This document shows positions 8,930 through 20,040 of a stretch of 64,000 nt of DNA, piece by piece (positions within the stretch are counted from its first letter, which is position 1; each line of letters starts with the position of its first letter). Made by a program: the position numbers and the translations under genes. The DNA is from Brevundimonas sp. G8 (GTDB lineage: Bacteria > Pseudomonadota > Alphaproteobacteria > Caulobacterales > Caulobacteraceae). The notes under the pieces were generated by a model. That model had not been told where the DNA came from. It searched no databases and worked only from the letters and a program-made list of their open reading frames with translations. Location: positions 1,352,106 through 1,416,105 of the forward strand of contig NZ_LR732816.1 in the NCBI RefSeq assembly GCF_902506205.1, given 5' to 3'.

Positions 8930-10279
8930 TCACCCTGCTGTTTTCACAGCCGCTGCAACTTCAGCCACCACCCGTTTCACCAAGGCCTCGTCGTCGCCCT
9001 CGGCCATGACGCGGATCAGTTTTTCCGTGCCCGACGGCCTCACCAGCAACCGCCCCTGACCGTTCAGCGCCGCCTCGGCGTCGGCGATGGCGGCCTTGAC
9101 CGTGTCAGTCTCCAGCGGCTTTTCGGCGGTGAAGCGGACGTTCTCAAGTTTTTGCGGCACCGGATCGAACTGATGGGCCAGTTCGCTCATCGGCTTGCCG
9201 GATTCGACCAGGACCGCCAGCACCTGCAGCGCCGCCATCAGGCCGTCGCCGGTGGTGGCGTGGTCGTGCAGGATGATGTGGCCCGACTGTTCGCCACCGA
9301 TGTTGAAGCCGCCCTCACGCATCCGCTCCATGACGTAGCGGTCGCCGACCTTGGTCCGCTCCAGCGTCAGCCCCTCGGCGGTCAGTCGGCGCTCCAGCCC
9401 CAGGTTGGACATGACGGTGGCGACGACGCCGCCGCCGGTCAGGATGCCGCGTCTGGCCCAGTCCAGACCGACCAGGGCCATGATCTGGTCGCCGTCCACC
9501 ACCTGGCCCTTCTCGTCACAGATGATCAGTCGGTCCGCGTCGCCGTCCAGGGCGATGCCGATGTCGGCGCGGTAGCGTTTGACCGCATCGACCAGGGTCG
9601 CCGGATGGGTCGAGCCGCATTCGGCGTTGATATTGGTCCCGTTCGGCGTCACCCCGACGGGGAAGACTTCGGCCCCTAGCTCGAACAGGGTGGTGGGCGC
9701 GACCTTGTAGCCGGCGCCATTGGCGCAATCGACGGCGATGCGCAGCCCTTGCAGCGTCAACCGCTTGGGGAAGGCCTGTTTGGCGATCTCGATATAGCGG
9801 GCCTGGGCGTCGTCGATCCGCTTGACCCGACCCAGCTTGTTCGACGGCGCCAGGCCCTGGTCCAGGCCCTGGTCCATCATGGCCTCGATCTTCAGCTCGA
9901 TCTCGTCCGACAGTTTGTAGCCGTCCGGCCCGAACAGCTTGATCCCGTTGTCGGCATAGTCGTTGTGCGAGGCCGAGATCATGACCCCCAGGTCGGCGCG
10001 CATCGACCGGGTTAGCATGGCCACGCCCGGCGTCGGCACAGGACCGAAGGTGCGCACGTCCATGCCCACCGAGGCGAAGCCTGCGACCAGGGCCGGCTCG
10101 ATCGTATAGCCCGACAGGCGGGTGTCCTTGCCGATCACCACCAGATGGCGGCGGTCGTCATCGGTGCGGAACAGTTTCCCGGCGGCCAGACCCACGCGCA
10201 ACGCGACCTCGGCCGTCATCGGATAGGTGTTGGCGCGCCCGCGAATCCCGTCGGTGCCGAAGTATTTTCTGTCGCCCAA
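8930..10279 (-). CDS. glmM: Phosphoglucosamine mutase GlmM
   Basis: GlmM converts glucosamine-6-phosphate to glucosamine-1-phosphate on the way to UDP-GlcNAc, in the cytoplasm. The 449-residue protein starts [17 protein letters not shown] and shows the active-site serine loop [13 protein letters not shown], the metal loop [10 protein letters not shown], the sugar loop GGEQSGHII and the phosphate loop [12 protein letters not shown]. Length is normal. It is divergent from glmS, which makes its substrate. The last 240 bp have a near-duplicate at 5211-5453, and the intact C-terminus (AAAVKTAG) differs from the remnant (AGAVRAAG). The current 3' end may therefore have come with the inserted segment. 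The gene itself looks intact. Confidence 0.97.
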   Translation of the reverse strand: MGDRKYFGTDGIRGRANTYPMTAEVALRVGLAAGKLFRTDDDRRHLVVIGKDTRLSGYTIEPALVAGFASVGMDVRTFGPVPTPGVAMLTRSMRADLGVMISASHNDYADNGIKLFGPDGYKLSDEIELKIEAMMDQGLDQGLAPSNKLGRVKRIDDAQARYIEIAKQAFPKRLTLQGLRIAVDCANGAGYKVAPTTLFELGAEVFPVGVTPNGTNINAECGSTHPATLVDAVKRYRADIGIALDGDADRLIICDEKGQVVDGDQIMALVGLDWARRGILTGGGVVATVMSNLGLERRLTAEGLTLERTKVGDRYVMERMREGGFNIGGEQSGHIILHDHATTGDGLMAALQVLAVLVESGKPMSELAHQFDPVPQKLENVRFTAEKPLETDTVKAAIADAEAALNGQGRLLVRPSGTEKLIRVMAEGDDEALVKRVVAEVAAAVKTAG

Positions 10280-10441
10280 GGCCTGGTCCTTTGTTTCGGG
10301 TAACGTTCCGAAACCCCTTTTTTGATGCGGTCCGCCTTAAGATTGCATAGACGGCCGGTGGGGCTTGATGTGTGGCTTAGCCTCGGATCGCCGCCAGTGC
10401 AAAGCGGCGCCCCTTTCCCTGACCTCTCGGAGCCTTCGCTT

Positions 10442-12256
<1,815 letters not shown>

Positions 12257-12937
12257 GGCGCGGCCGCCGTCTCGCGCAGGGTCTCGACATCGGCGATCTG
12301 GATCGCGCCACGCCTTAAGCGCAGCGCGCCCGCGGCGCACAGTTCGGTGCAGGCTGTCGAGACGCTGGCGCGCCGCACCGACATCAGGTCGGCCAAGTCG
12401 CTCTGACGCAGGGATACAGTGTCGCCGCCGCCCTGGTCGTGAACGTCAAGGATGAGCGTTGCCAGACGCTGGCTGACCTTGAGGGCCGCGTGACGTCCTA
12501 GCTCAGCTTGAAGCGCGGCGTTGCGGCGGCGCAGGTCGGTCAAGGTCGCCTCAATCAGGGTCTCGCGGTCGATCCGCTGGGCCAGCCGTCGCGCCGGCAC
12601 GGTCAGGAACCGTCCCGCCGTCAGCCACAGGGCGACTTCCTTCTCGCCGCATTCCGTCACGGCGTCGAAATTGATCAAGTCGTCGCGAGAGGCCAGGCCG
12701 CGCGACAGGGTTTCATCCGGGCCGAGACGGGCGGCGACTCCATCAAGAATGAAGGTGACCTGGGGTTCGCCATCACGCGTCAGGGCGGTGCGTTCGCCGG
12801 GCGCCGCGTTGAAGGCGTCGCCGTCGTCCAGACCCTGTACCGCCAGCAGGGAGAGCAGGGACCGCGCGAGGTTCGACTTGGACATGCGCCGTGTAGACCG
12901 CCAAACGGCGTTCTGCGCGATAACATGCGTTAAGGGG

Positions 12938-13681
12938 TCAGACCGGGTCGCTCTGAAGCCTCAGATAGGTCGGGTCGAACTCGGCGATCTCGGCCAGGCG
13001 GCGCCAGTCGAGGATGTCGATCCGACCGCCTGACCAGTTGACCACGCCCTCGCCGCGCAGTTCCGAGATCAGACGGCTGACATGGACCGTAGACAGGCCC
13101 AGAGCGTCGCCCAGAACGGCCTGCGTCAGCGGCAGGTCGAAGCTCAGGTCACCGGTCTGGCCGACGGCCTGAAGACGCAGATAGAGCTCGCAGACCAGAT
13201 GGGCGAGATGACCCAACCCGCTGCGCCGACCCATGGCGACTAGCCACTGGCGGTGGATGGCCGCGTCGATGATGGTGTCCAGCCACAGCAGGCGCGTCAG
13301 GTGCGGATGGCGCTCGGTGATGTCGATAAGGCCGCTGTGGGGCGCCTCGGCGACGACGCACTCCGTCAGGGCGACGACCCCGTGATCCATCTGCTTCATC
13401 AACAGGCTGTGCAGGTCGATGAAGTCGCCGGCCACATTGATCTCGGTGATCTGACGCGCTCCGTCCTCCAGCGTGGAATAACGGGCGGAGAAGCCGGAGA
13501 TCAGCAGCGTGCTGTGCAGCGGCCGGGTATGTTCGCGCACGATGTCGGAACCTGCGGCGACGATCTTGGGCGACTCCAGCGCCTTTTGCAGAGCCTCGAT
13601 CTCGTCCGGCGAGATGCGGTCGCGCAGGGACAGTTTTTCGACCAGGGTCGTGATCTTTGGCGCGGCTTGAAGTCTGCTCAT
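12938..13681 (-). CDS. Crp/Fnr-family transcriptional regulator
   Basis: This 247-residue regulator has the beta-roll effector half (around 35-130), including the family-like segment ITEINVAGDFIDLHSLLM, a long dimerisation helix and a C-terminal helix-turn-helix LTQAVLGDALGLSTVHVSRLISEL. The pattern matches the large group of alphaproteobacterial Crp/Fnr proteins of unknown ligand that often sit near small DUF6894 proteins. Its ATG overlaps the stop of the DUF6894 gene by 4 nt, which argues for a translationally coupled operon. No Fnr-type cysteines are present. Confidence 0.87.
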   Translation of the reverse strand: MSRLQAAPKITTLVEKLSLRDRISPDEIEALQKALESPKIVAAGSDIVREHTRPLHSTLLISGFSARYSTLEDGARQITEINVAGDFIDLHSLLMKQMDHGVVALTECVVAEAPHSGLIDITERHPHLTRLLWLDTIIDAAIHRQWLVAMGRRSGLGHLAHLVCELYLRLQAVGQTGDLSFDLPLTQAVLGDALGLSTVHVSRLISELRGEGVVNWSGGRIDILDWRRLAEIAEFDPTYLRLQSDPV

Positions 13682-13941
13682 TTGGCGCTTTCCATCAGGC
13701 TCCAGCCCTCAGGCGCATCATCGGAAGCGGCTGCGGTAACGCTGACGACCGTCTGGCCGTCTGCATCGGTGACGATGACGCTGAAGGCGCCGGTCGTCCA
13801 GAAGGATGCTCCACGATAACGTAGGATTTCGCCCAGAACGGCGACGGCTTCCTCCCTTGCGGCATCGACGCTCTTCAGCTCCTCGCCCTGCTCGTCGCGG
13901 ATGCAATCGCCGTTCTGGGTATGGAAAAAGTAGCGCGGCAA
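13678..13941 (-). CDS. DUF6894-type small protein, TTG start
   Basis: The 87-residue protein begins (M)PRYFFHTQNGDCIRDEQGEEL and continues with VDAAREEAVAVLGEI, the pattern of the DUF6894 family of small cytoplasmic proteins of unknown function common in Caulobacterales, Sphingomonads and Rhizobiales. No ATG fits; the start is a TTG at 13941 preceded by a near-perfect GGAGGA 5-6 nt upstream (13946-13951 on this strand), which decides it. A longer frame upstream is a shadow over the phosphomannomutase gene. It is translationally coupled to the Crp/Fnr gene downstream. Function unknown. Confidence 0.82.
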   Translation of the reverse strand: MPRYFFHTQNGDCIRDEQGEELKSVDAAREEAVAVLGEILRYRGASFWTTGAFSVIVTDADGQTVVSVTAAASDDAPEGWSLMESAK

Positions 13942-14008
13942 TCTTTCCTCCTGGCAGCCGAGGGAGGAAGCGGTCACGGGGCCGATTGGTTCAGCCCTCT
14001 GTGATCTT

Positions 14009-15508
14009 TCAGATTTCCTGGTTGAAGGCGCCGATTTCCGGATAGGCGGCCAAGCGGGGTTTGATCTCCTTGCGGAAGAGATCGCGCATGTCGTCTTCGG
14101 ATTGCATGCTCTCGACCACCACAACCAGTTCCGGCTTGTTCGACGAGGCGCGAACCAGAACCCAGGATCCGTCCTCCAGATGCACGCGCACGCCGTTGAC
14201 GGTGATGGCCTCAAGGATCTTGCGGCCCAGGATTTGGCCGCCGGACGCGGCCAGATCGGAATATTCCTTCACGATCCGCTCCAGCACGCCGTACTTCAAT
14301 TCGTCGTCGCAGTGGGGCGACATGGTCAGGCTGGTCCAGGCGTCCGGCAGGGCGGCCTTCAGTTCGCTCAGTTTCTTGCCCGGATTGCGGTCCAGCATGG
14401 CCAGAACCGCTCCGGCCGCGGCCAGGCCGTCGTCATACCCATGCCCCAGATCGCCGGCCATGAAGAAATGGCCCGACTTCTCGAACCCGGCCAGGGCGCC
14501 CAGTTCGGCGGTCTTGCGTTTGATGTAGGAATGGCCCGTCTTCCAATAGACCACCTCGGCGCCGTTGGCCTTGAGGATCTCGTCGGTCTTGTAGAGGCCG
14601 GTTGATTTCACATCGACGACGAAGGTGCTGTCCGGATAGACCTTGGACAGGTCGCGGGCCAGCATCAGACCGATCTTGTCGGCGAAGATCTCATCGCCCA
14701 TGTCGTCCACCACGCCGCAGCGGTCGCCGTCGCCGTCGAAGCCCAGGGCTAGATCGGCGCCGGTCTCGCGCACCCGCTGGGCCATCTGCACCAGCATGGC
14801 GTGATCTTCCGGGTTCGGATTGTATTTGGGGAAGGTGTAGTCGAGATCCGTGTCCATCTCGATCACCTCGGCGCCCATGCGGCGCAGCGCATCCGGGGCG
14901 AAGGCGCCGGCCGTGCCGTTGCCGCAGGCGCAGACGACCTTCAGCGGTCGCTTGATCTGAACCTTGGAGGCGACGTCGGCGACATAGGTCTCGCGGAAGT
15001 CCTCGACCCGGACCAGCTTGCCGCCCGGGCGGGCCACGCCCTCGCCGTTCAGCACGATCTCTTTCAGACGGCTCATCTCCTCGGGGCCGAAGGTCAGGGG
15101 CTTGTTCGCTCCCATCTTCACGCCAGTCCAGCCGTTCTCGTTATGGCTGGCGGTGACCATGGCGACGCAGGGCGCGTCCAGTTCGAACTGGCCGAAATAG
15201 GCCATGGGCGACAGGGCCAGGCCGACGTCCAGAACCTCCATTCCGCCTTCCAGCAGGCCCAGGATGAGGGCCTGTTTGACGCTCAGGCTATAGCGGCGGA
15301 AATCATGGCCGGTGACGATCTTCGGCGGTACGCCGATTTCGTGGACATAGGTGGCCAAGCCCAGACCTAGCGCCTGGATGCCGAGGAGATTGATCTCCTT
15401 TTCCAGGATCCAGCGTGCATCGTATTCGCGGAAACCGGTGTGCTTAACCAGCGCCTGGGTTTCGTAGGCGGCCGTGTTCGGCTTCAGATCCTGACGGGGC
15501 TTCAGCAT
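14009..15508 (-). CDS. Phosphomannomutase/phosphoglucomutase
   Basis: This 499-residue alpha-D-phosphohexomutase interconverts mannose- or glucose-6-phosphate and the 1-phosphates, feeding GDP-mannose and NDP-glucose synthesis. Visible motifs are TASHNENGWTGVKMG (catalytic serine loop), GFDGDGDRCGVVDD (metal loop), FEKSGHFF (sugar-specificity loop) and VRASSNKPELVVVVES (phosphate loop). Together with the ManC-AGE fusion at 17.7-19.9 kb it completes the path from fructose-6-phosphate to GDP-mannose used by Gmd and Rmd. The ATG at 15508, preceded by AAGGA, is preferred over 15538. It lies 30 bp downstream of a GT4 gene on the same strand. Confidence 0.93.
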   Translation of the reverse strand: MLKPRQDLKPNTAAYETQALVKHTGFREYDARWILEKEINLLGIQALGLGLATYVHEIGVPPKIVTGHDFRRYSLSVKQALILGLLEGGMEVLDVGLALSPMAYFGQFELDAPCVAMVTASHNENGWTGVKMGANKPLTFGPEEMSRLKEIVLNGEGVARPGGKLVRVEDFRETYVADVASKVQIKRPLKVVCACGNGTAGAFAPDALRRMGAEVIEMDTDLDYTFPKYNPNPEDHAMLVQMAQRVRETGADLALGFDGDGDRCGVVDDMGDEIFADKIGLMLARDLSKVYPDSTFVVDVKSTGLYKTDEILKANGAEVVYWKTGHSYIKRKTAELGALAGFEKSGHFFMAGDLGHGYDDGLAAAGAVLAMLDRNPGKKLSELKAALPDAWTSLTMSPHCDDELKYGVLERIVKEYSDLAASGGQILGRKILEAITVNGVRVHLEDGSWVLVRASSNKPELVVVVESMQSEDDMRDLFRKEIKPRLAAYPEIGAFNQEI

Positions 15509-15538
15509 GGTGGTCCTTGGTTGTGGGCGGCCGGCCAA

Positions 15539-16624
15539 TCAGGCTGCGGCGCGCTTGCGAATACGGGCTATGCGGCGCAGGCGGCGCCAGAAACGGCCGC
15601 GCTCCGGCTCGGGATAGGGCTGCAGGTTCTCGACGAACTGATCGGCCGAGGCGCGCCAGCTGAACTTTTCCGCATAGGCGCGGACGACCTTGCGGTCGAG
15701 TTCGAGGCATTCCAGGCAGGCGGTCCTGAGATCCTTATCGATAGCCCCGGCGTTAGAGCCGGGGATGATGTCGATAGGGCCATGCGCCGGATAGGCGGCG
15801 ACCGGCGTGCCGGCGGCCATGGCTTCCAAAATCACCAGGCCGAAGGTGTCGGTCCAACTGGGGAAGACGAAGACATCGGCGTCGCGGAAGCAGCGGGCCA
15901 GATCGTCGCCGAACCGGGCGCCCAGGAACTTGGCCTCGGGATATTTCTCCTGCAACTCCGCGCGGGCGGGTCCGTCGCCGACGACGATCTTGGTGCCGGG
16001 TAGATCGAGCTGAAGGAAGGATTCGATGTTCTTCTCGACCGCTACGCGGCCGACGTTCAGGAAGAAGGGGCGGGGCCAGTCCTTGCCCCCCAACTCATCG
16101 TAGATGCGCTCCAGGTCGGGGTTGAACACGTCCGTGTCCACGCCGCGCGACCAGGGAGAAACGTTCTTGAACCCATGCTCGACCAGTTCGTCGCGCAAAG
16201 TCGGCGTCGCCACCATCAGCCGGCCAGACGGCTTGTGGAACCACTTCATATAGGCGTAGCCGACCTGGACCGGGATCGGGAAACGGGCCGAGACATATTC
16301 GGGGAATTTGGTGTGGTAGCTGGTCGTGAACGGCAGTTTCCATTCCACGCAGATGCGGCGTGTGGCGATGCCGATCGGACCCTCGGTGGCGATATGCACG
16401 GCCTCCGGCTCGAAGGCTCGCAGCATCTCACGGATCTCTTCTTCCGCCCCTAGCGCCAGCCGGATTTCCGGATAGGTGGGGCACGGAATGGTCTTGAACA
16501 GGCTGGGCTCGATGACCTCGACCTCATGGCCCATGCTGCGGCATTCCGCGACCGTACGGGTCAGGGTGCGGACGACGCCATTGACCTGAGGTTCCCAGGC
16601 GTCGGTGGCCAGAACGATGCGCAT
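15539..16624 (-). CDS. GT4-family glycosyltransferase (mannosyltransferase-like)
   Basis: The 361-residue protein begins MRIVLATDAWEPQVNGVVRTL, the signature of the GT4 subgroup that includes bacterial alpha-mannosyltransferases acting on glycolipids, and continues with YHTKFPEYV and the C-terminal Rossmann half NVGRVAVEKNIE, VGDGPARAEL, GLVILEAMAAGTPVAAYPAHGP. The catalytic E-x7-E region appears as FPSWTDTFGLVILEAM, with Asp at the first acidic position. It probably transfers a hexose to a lipid or glycan at the inner membrane; acceptor unknown. The basic C-terminus (RRLRRIARIRKRAAA) could bind membrane. ATG 16624 is chosen over the upstream frame extension. Confidence 0.88.
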   Translation of the reverse strand: MRIVLATDAWEPQVNGVVRTLTRTVAECRSMGHEVEVIEPSLFKTIPCPTYPEIRLALGAEEEIREMLRAFEPEAVHIATEGPIGIATRRICVEWKLPFTTSYHTKFPEYVSARFPIPVQVGYAYMKWFHKPSGRLMVATPTLRDELVEHGFKNVSPWSRGVDTDVFNPDLERIYDELGGKDWPRPFFLNVGRVAVEKNIESFLQLDLPGTKIVVGDGPARAELQEKYPEAKFLGARFGDDLARCFRDADVFVFPSWTDTFGLVILEAMAAGTPVAAYPAHGPIDIIPGSNAGAIDKDLRTACLECLELDRKVVRAYAEKFSWRASADQFVENLQPYPEPERGRFWRRLRRIARIRKRAAA

Positions 16625-16798
16625 TGAGGCGGGCGGACCCTGAGCCGTTGGTAAGGGCGGAACTTCTAGACGGTTCGAATGACGAAGGCGAGACGGTTGC
16701 AGTTGTTTGGTCAATACCAATAGGATAAGCGGCGGTCTGCTTGGCAGGCGCGCATTGGCTCTGCTGCGGCAGTGACCGTCGTGGATTCGGAAAGCGTT

Positions 16799-17653
16799 AT
16801 GAAAAACTGGTCGAAATCGGTTTCCAAGTTGTGGAGACCGAAAAAAGACGTTGCGCGTAACGATATGCCCGAGCGGCCATATTTCTATCTAGGCGATGGC
16901 TTGGCTCTTACGAAGCTCAAAAGCGGCCACTTCCTTTATGTTGACCCGATGGAAGAAAGTGTTTGTGCGCATCTAATTGCGCACGGAACATGGGAGCCTT
17001 GGATCGCTAAGGTTGTGCTGAGCCTGCTGAGGCCCGGAGATCGTGTCGTCGAGGTTGGCGGGCACGTCGGGTTTTACACCGTGGCAATGGCTCATCGAGT
17101 AGGGCCTGGCGGAAGTGTTCTGACATTCGAAGCGAATCCGAGACTTGCTGCGCTTTCCGCCAAGTCGGTTCGCCTGAACGGCTATGCGTCTTGGGTGCAA
17201 ATCATTCAAAAAGTCGCAAGCGACACGGCTGGTGCTGTCAGGTTCTCGATCTCCCGCCAATATGGAGGCGGCGGCCACGTCTACGTGGGAGATAATGCGC
17301 TCGGCGGCGATACTCAGGTACTTGAGGTCGAAGCGATCCGTTTGGATGATCTTGATCTGCCCAACGTAAGATTGCTTCGGATTGATGCAGAAGGGTCGGA
17401 GCCGTTGATTTTGTCGGGAGCCGAAAATCTTCTTCAGCAGCCTGATATCATTCTATGCATTGAGTGGGACGTAGTGCAGATACGTTCCCGCGCGGACCCA
17501 CAACAAGTCGCTAATCGACTCCAAGGAATGGGGTTCAGATTTTGGCGCATCACCACCAAGGCGCAACTTTTGCCCGTTGATTGCAATATTCTTGGAGATT
17601 TGGACCCGTGCGATCTCGTGGTCGCTCGGTCGAATCCATTTGGTGAACGCTGA
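16799..17653 (+). CDS. FkbM-family methyltransferase
   Basis: The product (284 residues from ATG 16799; a GTG at 16772 would add nine) has the SAM-binding motif RPGDRVVEVGGHVGFYTVAMA, the second motif TFEANPRL and the FkbM signature RLLRIDAEGSEPLILSGAENLL. FkbM proteins O-methylate sugars and other small acceptors, often in surface polysaccharide loci. ATG 16799 is preceded by GGAAAG. The gene is visibly AT-richer than its neighbours and stands alone, divergent from the GT4 gene and convergent with the ManC-AGE gene, suggesting acquisition. Substrate unknown. Confidence 0.88.
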   Translation: MKNWSKSVSKLWRPKKDVARNDMPERPYFYLGDGLALTKLKSGHFLYVDPMEESVCAHLIAHGTWEPWIAKVVLSLLRPGDRVVEVGGHVGFYTVAMAHRVGPGGSVLTFEANPRLAALSAKSVRLNGYASWVQIIQKVASDTAGAVRFSISRQYGGGGHVYVGDNALGGDTQVLEVEAIRLDDLDLPNVRLLRIDAEGSEPLILSGAENLLQQPDIILCIEWDVVQIRSRADPQQVANRLQGMGFRFWRITTKAQLLPVDCNILGDLDPCDLVVARSNPFGER

Positions 17654-17687
17654 CGACGTGTCCGAAGAACTGCTCTAGCTGTAAATT

Positions 17688-19907
17688 TCAAGCGAGGGAT
17701 AAGGTGGCGCTCATGTTTGGATTTAGAGCAATGATCGTTTGGCGCACCTGAACATAGGCGGCCATGATGTGGTAGAACGAGCTTGCGGGAGCAGGCTCGT
17801 CGATAAAGATCCCATTTTCCAACATCTTGTCATGCCACAGACCTTGCGGCGTTAGATAGCGCCATAGGGCCCGTTGTGCGCGCGACGCCTGATCGAGACA
17901 TTGGGCGCGTCGCCCGTCGTCGCTGAGAGTGGCGAGTATGAGCGACGCCTTCAGCCATTCGGTCTGAGGCCACAGGCGCGAGCGCGGGCTACGCACGCTG
18001 CCGTCGATGTTTATGGCGTCGATAGCGATGCCGCGTTTCGGATCGACGCCCTTCAGGCCGGCTTCGTAGAGTCTCCAGGCGTCCGCGATCGCCGCCTCGT
18101 CGTTCCGGCTGCGGCCATACCGCGCCATCAGCCACGCCCATTCGAACTGGTGACCGGGTTCGACCAAGCGTCCGTCGTCGCCTGTGGTGGGCGACCAGTC
18201 CGCGTCGAAAAACTCACGTAGGCTGCCAGTTTCGGTGTCGATGAATTGGGTTCGGGCCAAGTGCACGATCTGGTCAGCCAACGCGGTCCATCTGTCGCCG
18301 CCGCCGACTTCTTCCCAAGCCAACGCAGCCTCTAGAAGATGCATATGGGGGTTGGATTGGTAAGGATGGATCCCCGCTTCCTCAAAGCCGCCTTTTGCGT
18401 CGGCGGCTTGCATAAGGAGGTCGCGAATCCGTGCCGCCTCCTCTTCGATGGCCGGGTTTGCGGTCACGTCTGAGATGCAGGCCAGGGCGAAGATCAGGAA
18501 GGCTTGGTCATAGACCATCGCCGTCTCGTCCAGCGGCGATCCGTCCGCCGCCAGCAAGGTGCGCATCTGACCGTCGGGGCGCAGGTAGGCAGATTTGAGG
18601 CGATCCAGTCCGCTCTCAACGACGGCTTTCCATTGCCCCTGCCATCCCTGGCGGCCGGCCTCGGCGTAGACCTGCAACTGGCGCGCCTGGACGCGCGCAC
18701 GACGCGATGTGGCGATGTGTCGGCCGTCGAGCGCCAGGACCTCTTCGAAGGCGCCTGTCTCGTCCTGGCCCAGGCTTGACCAGACGGGAAGGGCGGCCTG
18801 TCTGAGCCAGGTCGTCAGGCGAGCGGCGCCGGCCTCCAAAGTTTCCAGGGGCTTGGCCGACGGGAAGTCGAGATGTTGCGGCGACAGCTTGCGCAGTCGC
18901 TCCACCACCTTTTTGACGTCCTGGCTCTTCTTCAGGTCCGTGACCAGCACGGCATCACGTTCCACGATGATGCCGACATCCCTGAGGCCAATGGCCGCGA
19001 CCATCACGCCGTCGCACGCACGAACAAGGCAGCCTTCCGAATCTTCGAGGATATGGAGGCCCACATCGCCTTCGCCTGAAGCGTGCACCGAGTCCCAGGC
19101 GCCGAGGTCCGACCATTCGAACCGTACGGGCAAGACCGACGCACGGGAGGTCTTTTCCATGACGGCATAGTCGATGGAAATCTTGGGTGCAGCCTTGAAA
19201 CCGGACCCCAGGGTTATGCAGGGCCCGTCGATTTCGGCCTGGTCCAGCGCAACCCGAACCGCTTCTCCGACGGCGGGCGCCCGATCGGCGATTTCCTTGC
19301 CCAGCACATCCGCGCGAACGATGAAGTTGCCGCTGTTCCAGAGGTAGCCCTCGGAAATATAGCGGCGGGCCGTCGCCGGGTCAGGCTTTTCGACGAAGGC
19401 GGACACTTCCGACAGCATGGGGCCGGAGGGGGCGATGTAACCATAAGCCGACGAGGGTTCGGTGGGAACCACGCCCAAAGTGACGATCTGTCCCTGCGCA
19501 GCGGCGGACACGGCCTCTTTCACAGACTGCCGAAAAGCTTCTGCATCGGGGATGTGGTGGTCGGATGCGACGAAGAGGTTGACCGCATCTGGCGCACGAC
19601 GCGCTGTCCACAGCGCAGCGGCGGCCATGGCGGCGGAAGAGTCGCGACCCTCGGGTTCGAGCAGGATGACAGCGGTGACGCCGATTTCCTCAAGCTGTTC
19701 GAGGATGGCTCGCTTGTGAGAGACTCCGCCCACGATAACCAATTCGCCGCCTTTATGTGCAAGCGCCGCGACGCGAGAGACGGCCTCCTGAAATAAAGAT
19801 CGGTTCCCGGCGAGAGGAATAAACTGCTTGGGGAGCGAGGGCCGTGACGCAGGCCACAGGCGCGTTCCGGAGCCGCCGCACATGATGACGGGATAGATGG
19901 TAGCCAT
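17688..19907 (-). CDS. Fused mannose-1-phosphate guanylyltransferase and AGE-family (mannose-6-phosphate) isomerase
   Basis: The 739-residue protein joins two enzymes. Residues 1-350 are a GDP-mannose pyrophosphorylase: MCGGSGTRLWPASRPSLPKQF (nucleotide loop), ASDHHIPD, FVEKPD and KISIDYAVMEKT. Residues 370-739 are an N-acylglucosamine-2-epimerase-like (alpha/alpha)6 barrel with ARVQARQLQVYAEAGRQGW and VEPGHQFEWAWLM, the hallmarks of the AGE group that includes mannose-6-phosphate isomerases. The likely chemistry is fructose-6-P to mannose-6-P (C-terminal) and mannose-1-P plus GTP to GDP-mannose (N-terminal), with the mutase at 14-15.5 kb between. The classical ManC partner is a cupin-type isomerase; here the isomerase fold is unrelated. 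The C-terminal reaction is inferred. Confidence 0.92.
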   Translation of the reverse strand: MATIYPVIMCGGSGTRLWPASRPSLPKQFIPLAGNRSLFQEAVSRVAALAHKGGELVIVGGVSHKRAILEQLEEIGVTAVILLEPEGRDSSAAMAAAALWTARRAPDAVNLFVASDHHIPDAEAFRQSVKEAVSAAAQGQIVTLGVVPTEPSSAYGYIAPSGPMLSEVSAFVEKPDPATARRYISEGYLWNSGNFIVRADVLGKEIADRAPAVGEAVRVALDQAEIDGPCITLGSGFKAAPKISIDYAVMEKTSRASVLPVRFEWSDLGAWDSVHASGEGDVGLHILEDSEGCLVRACDGVMVAAIGLRDVGIIVERDAVLVTDLKKSQDVKKVVERLRKLSPQHLDFPSAKPLETLEAGAARLTTWLRQAALPVWSSLGQDETGAFEEVLALDGRHIATSRRARVQARQLQVYAEAGRQGWQGQWKAVVESGLDRLKSAYLRPDGQMRTLLAADGSPLDETAMVYDQAFLIFALACISDVTANPAIEEEAARIRDLLMQAADAKGGFEEAGIHPYQSNPHMHLLEAALAWEEVGGGDRWTALADQIVHLARTQFIDTETGSLREFFDADWSPTTGDDGRLVEPGHQFEWAWLMARYGRSRNDEAAIADAWRLYEAGLKGVDPKRGIAIDAINIDGSVRSPRSRLWPQTEWLKASLILATLSDDGRRAQCLDQASRAQRALWRYLTPQGLWHDKMLENGIFIDEPAPASSFYHIMAAYVQVRQTIIALNPNMSATLSLA

Positions 19908-20040
19908 TTATCAACGCTGTGATCTGTGAGGTAGATCAGTCTATTAAGTGAGACGGTTGGCGTCGTCACCTCATTTGCTGATCCGAAGTCACGGCTGGAG
20001 TCGGTACTTTAAAGGTTGAAGCCGGTGTGACGGGTTTTGA

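Noticed and set aside
12257-12300. Tn7-type attachment site after glmS
   Set aside because: The sequence after the glmS stop is coding for a Crp/Fnr protein on the other strand; no Tn7 ends or tns genes are seen.
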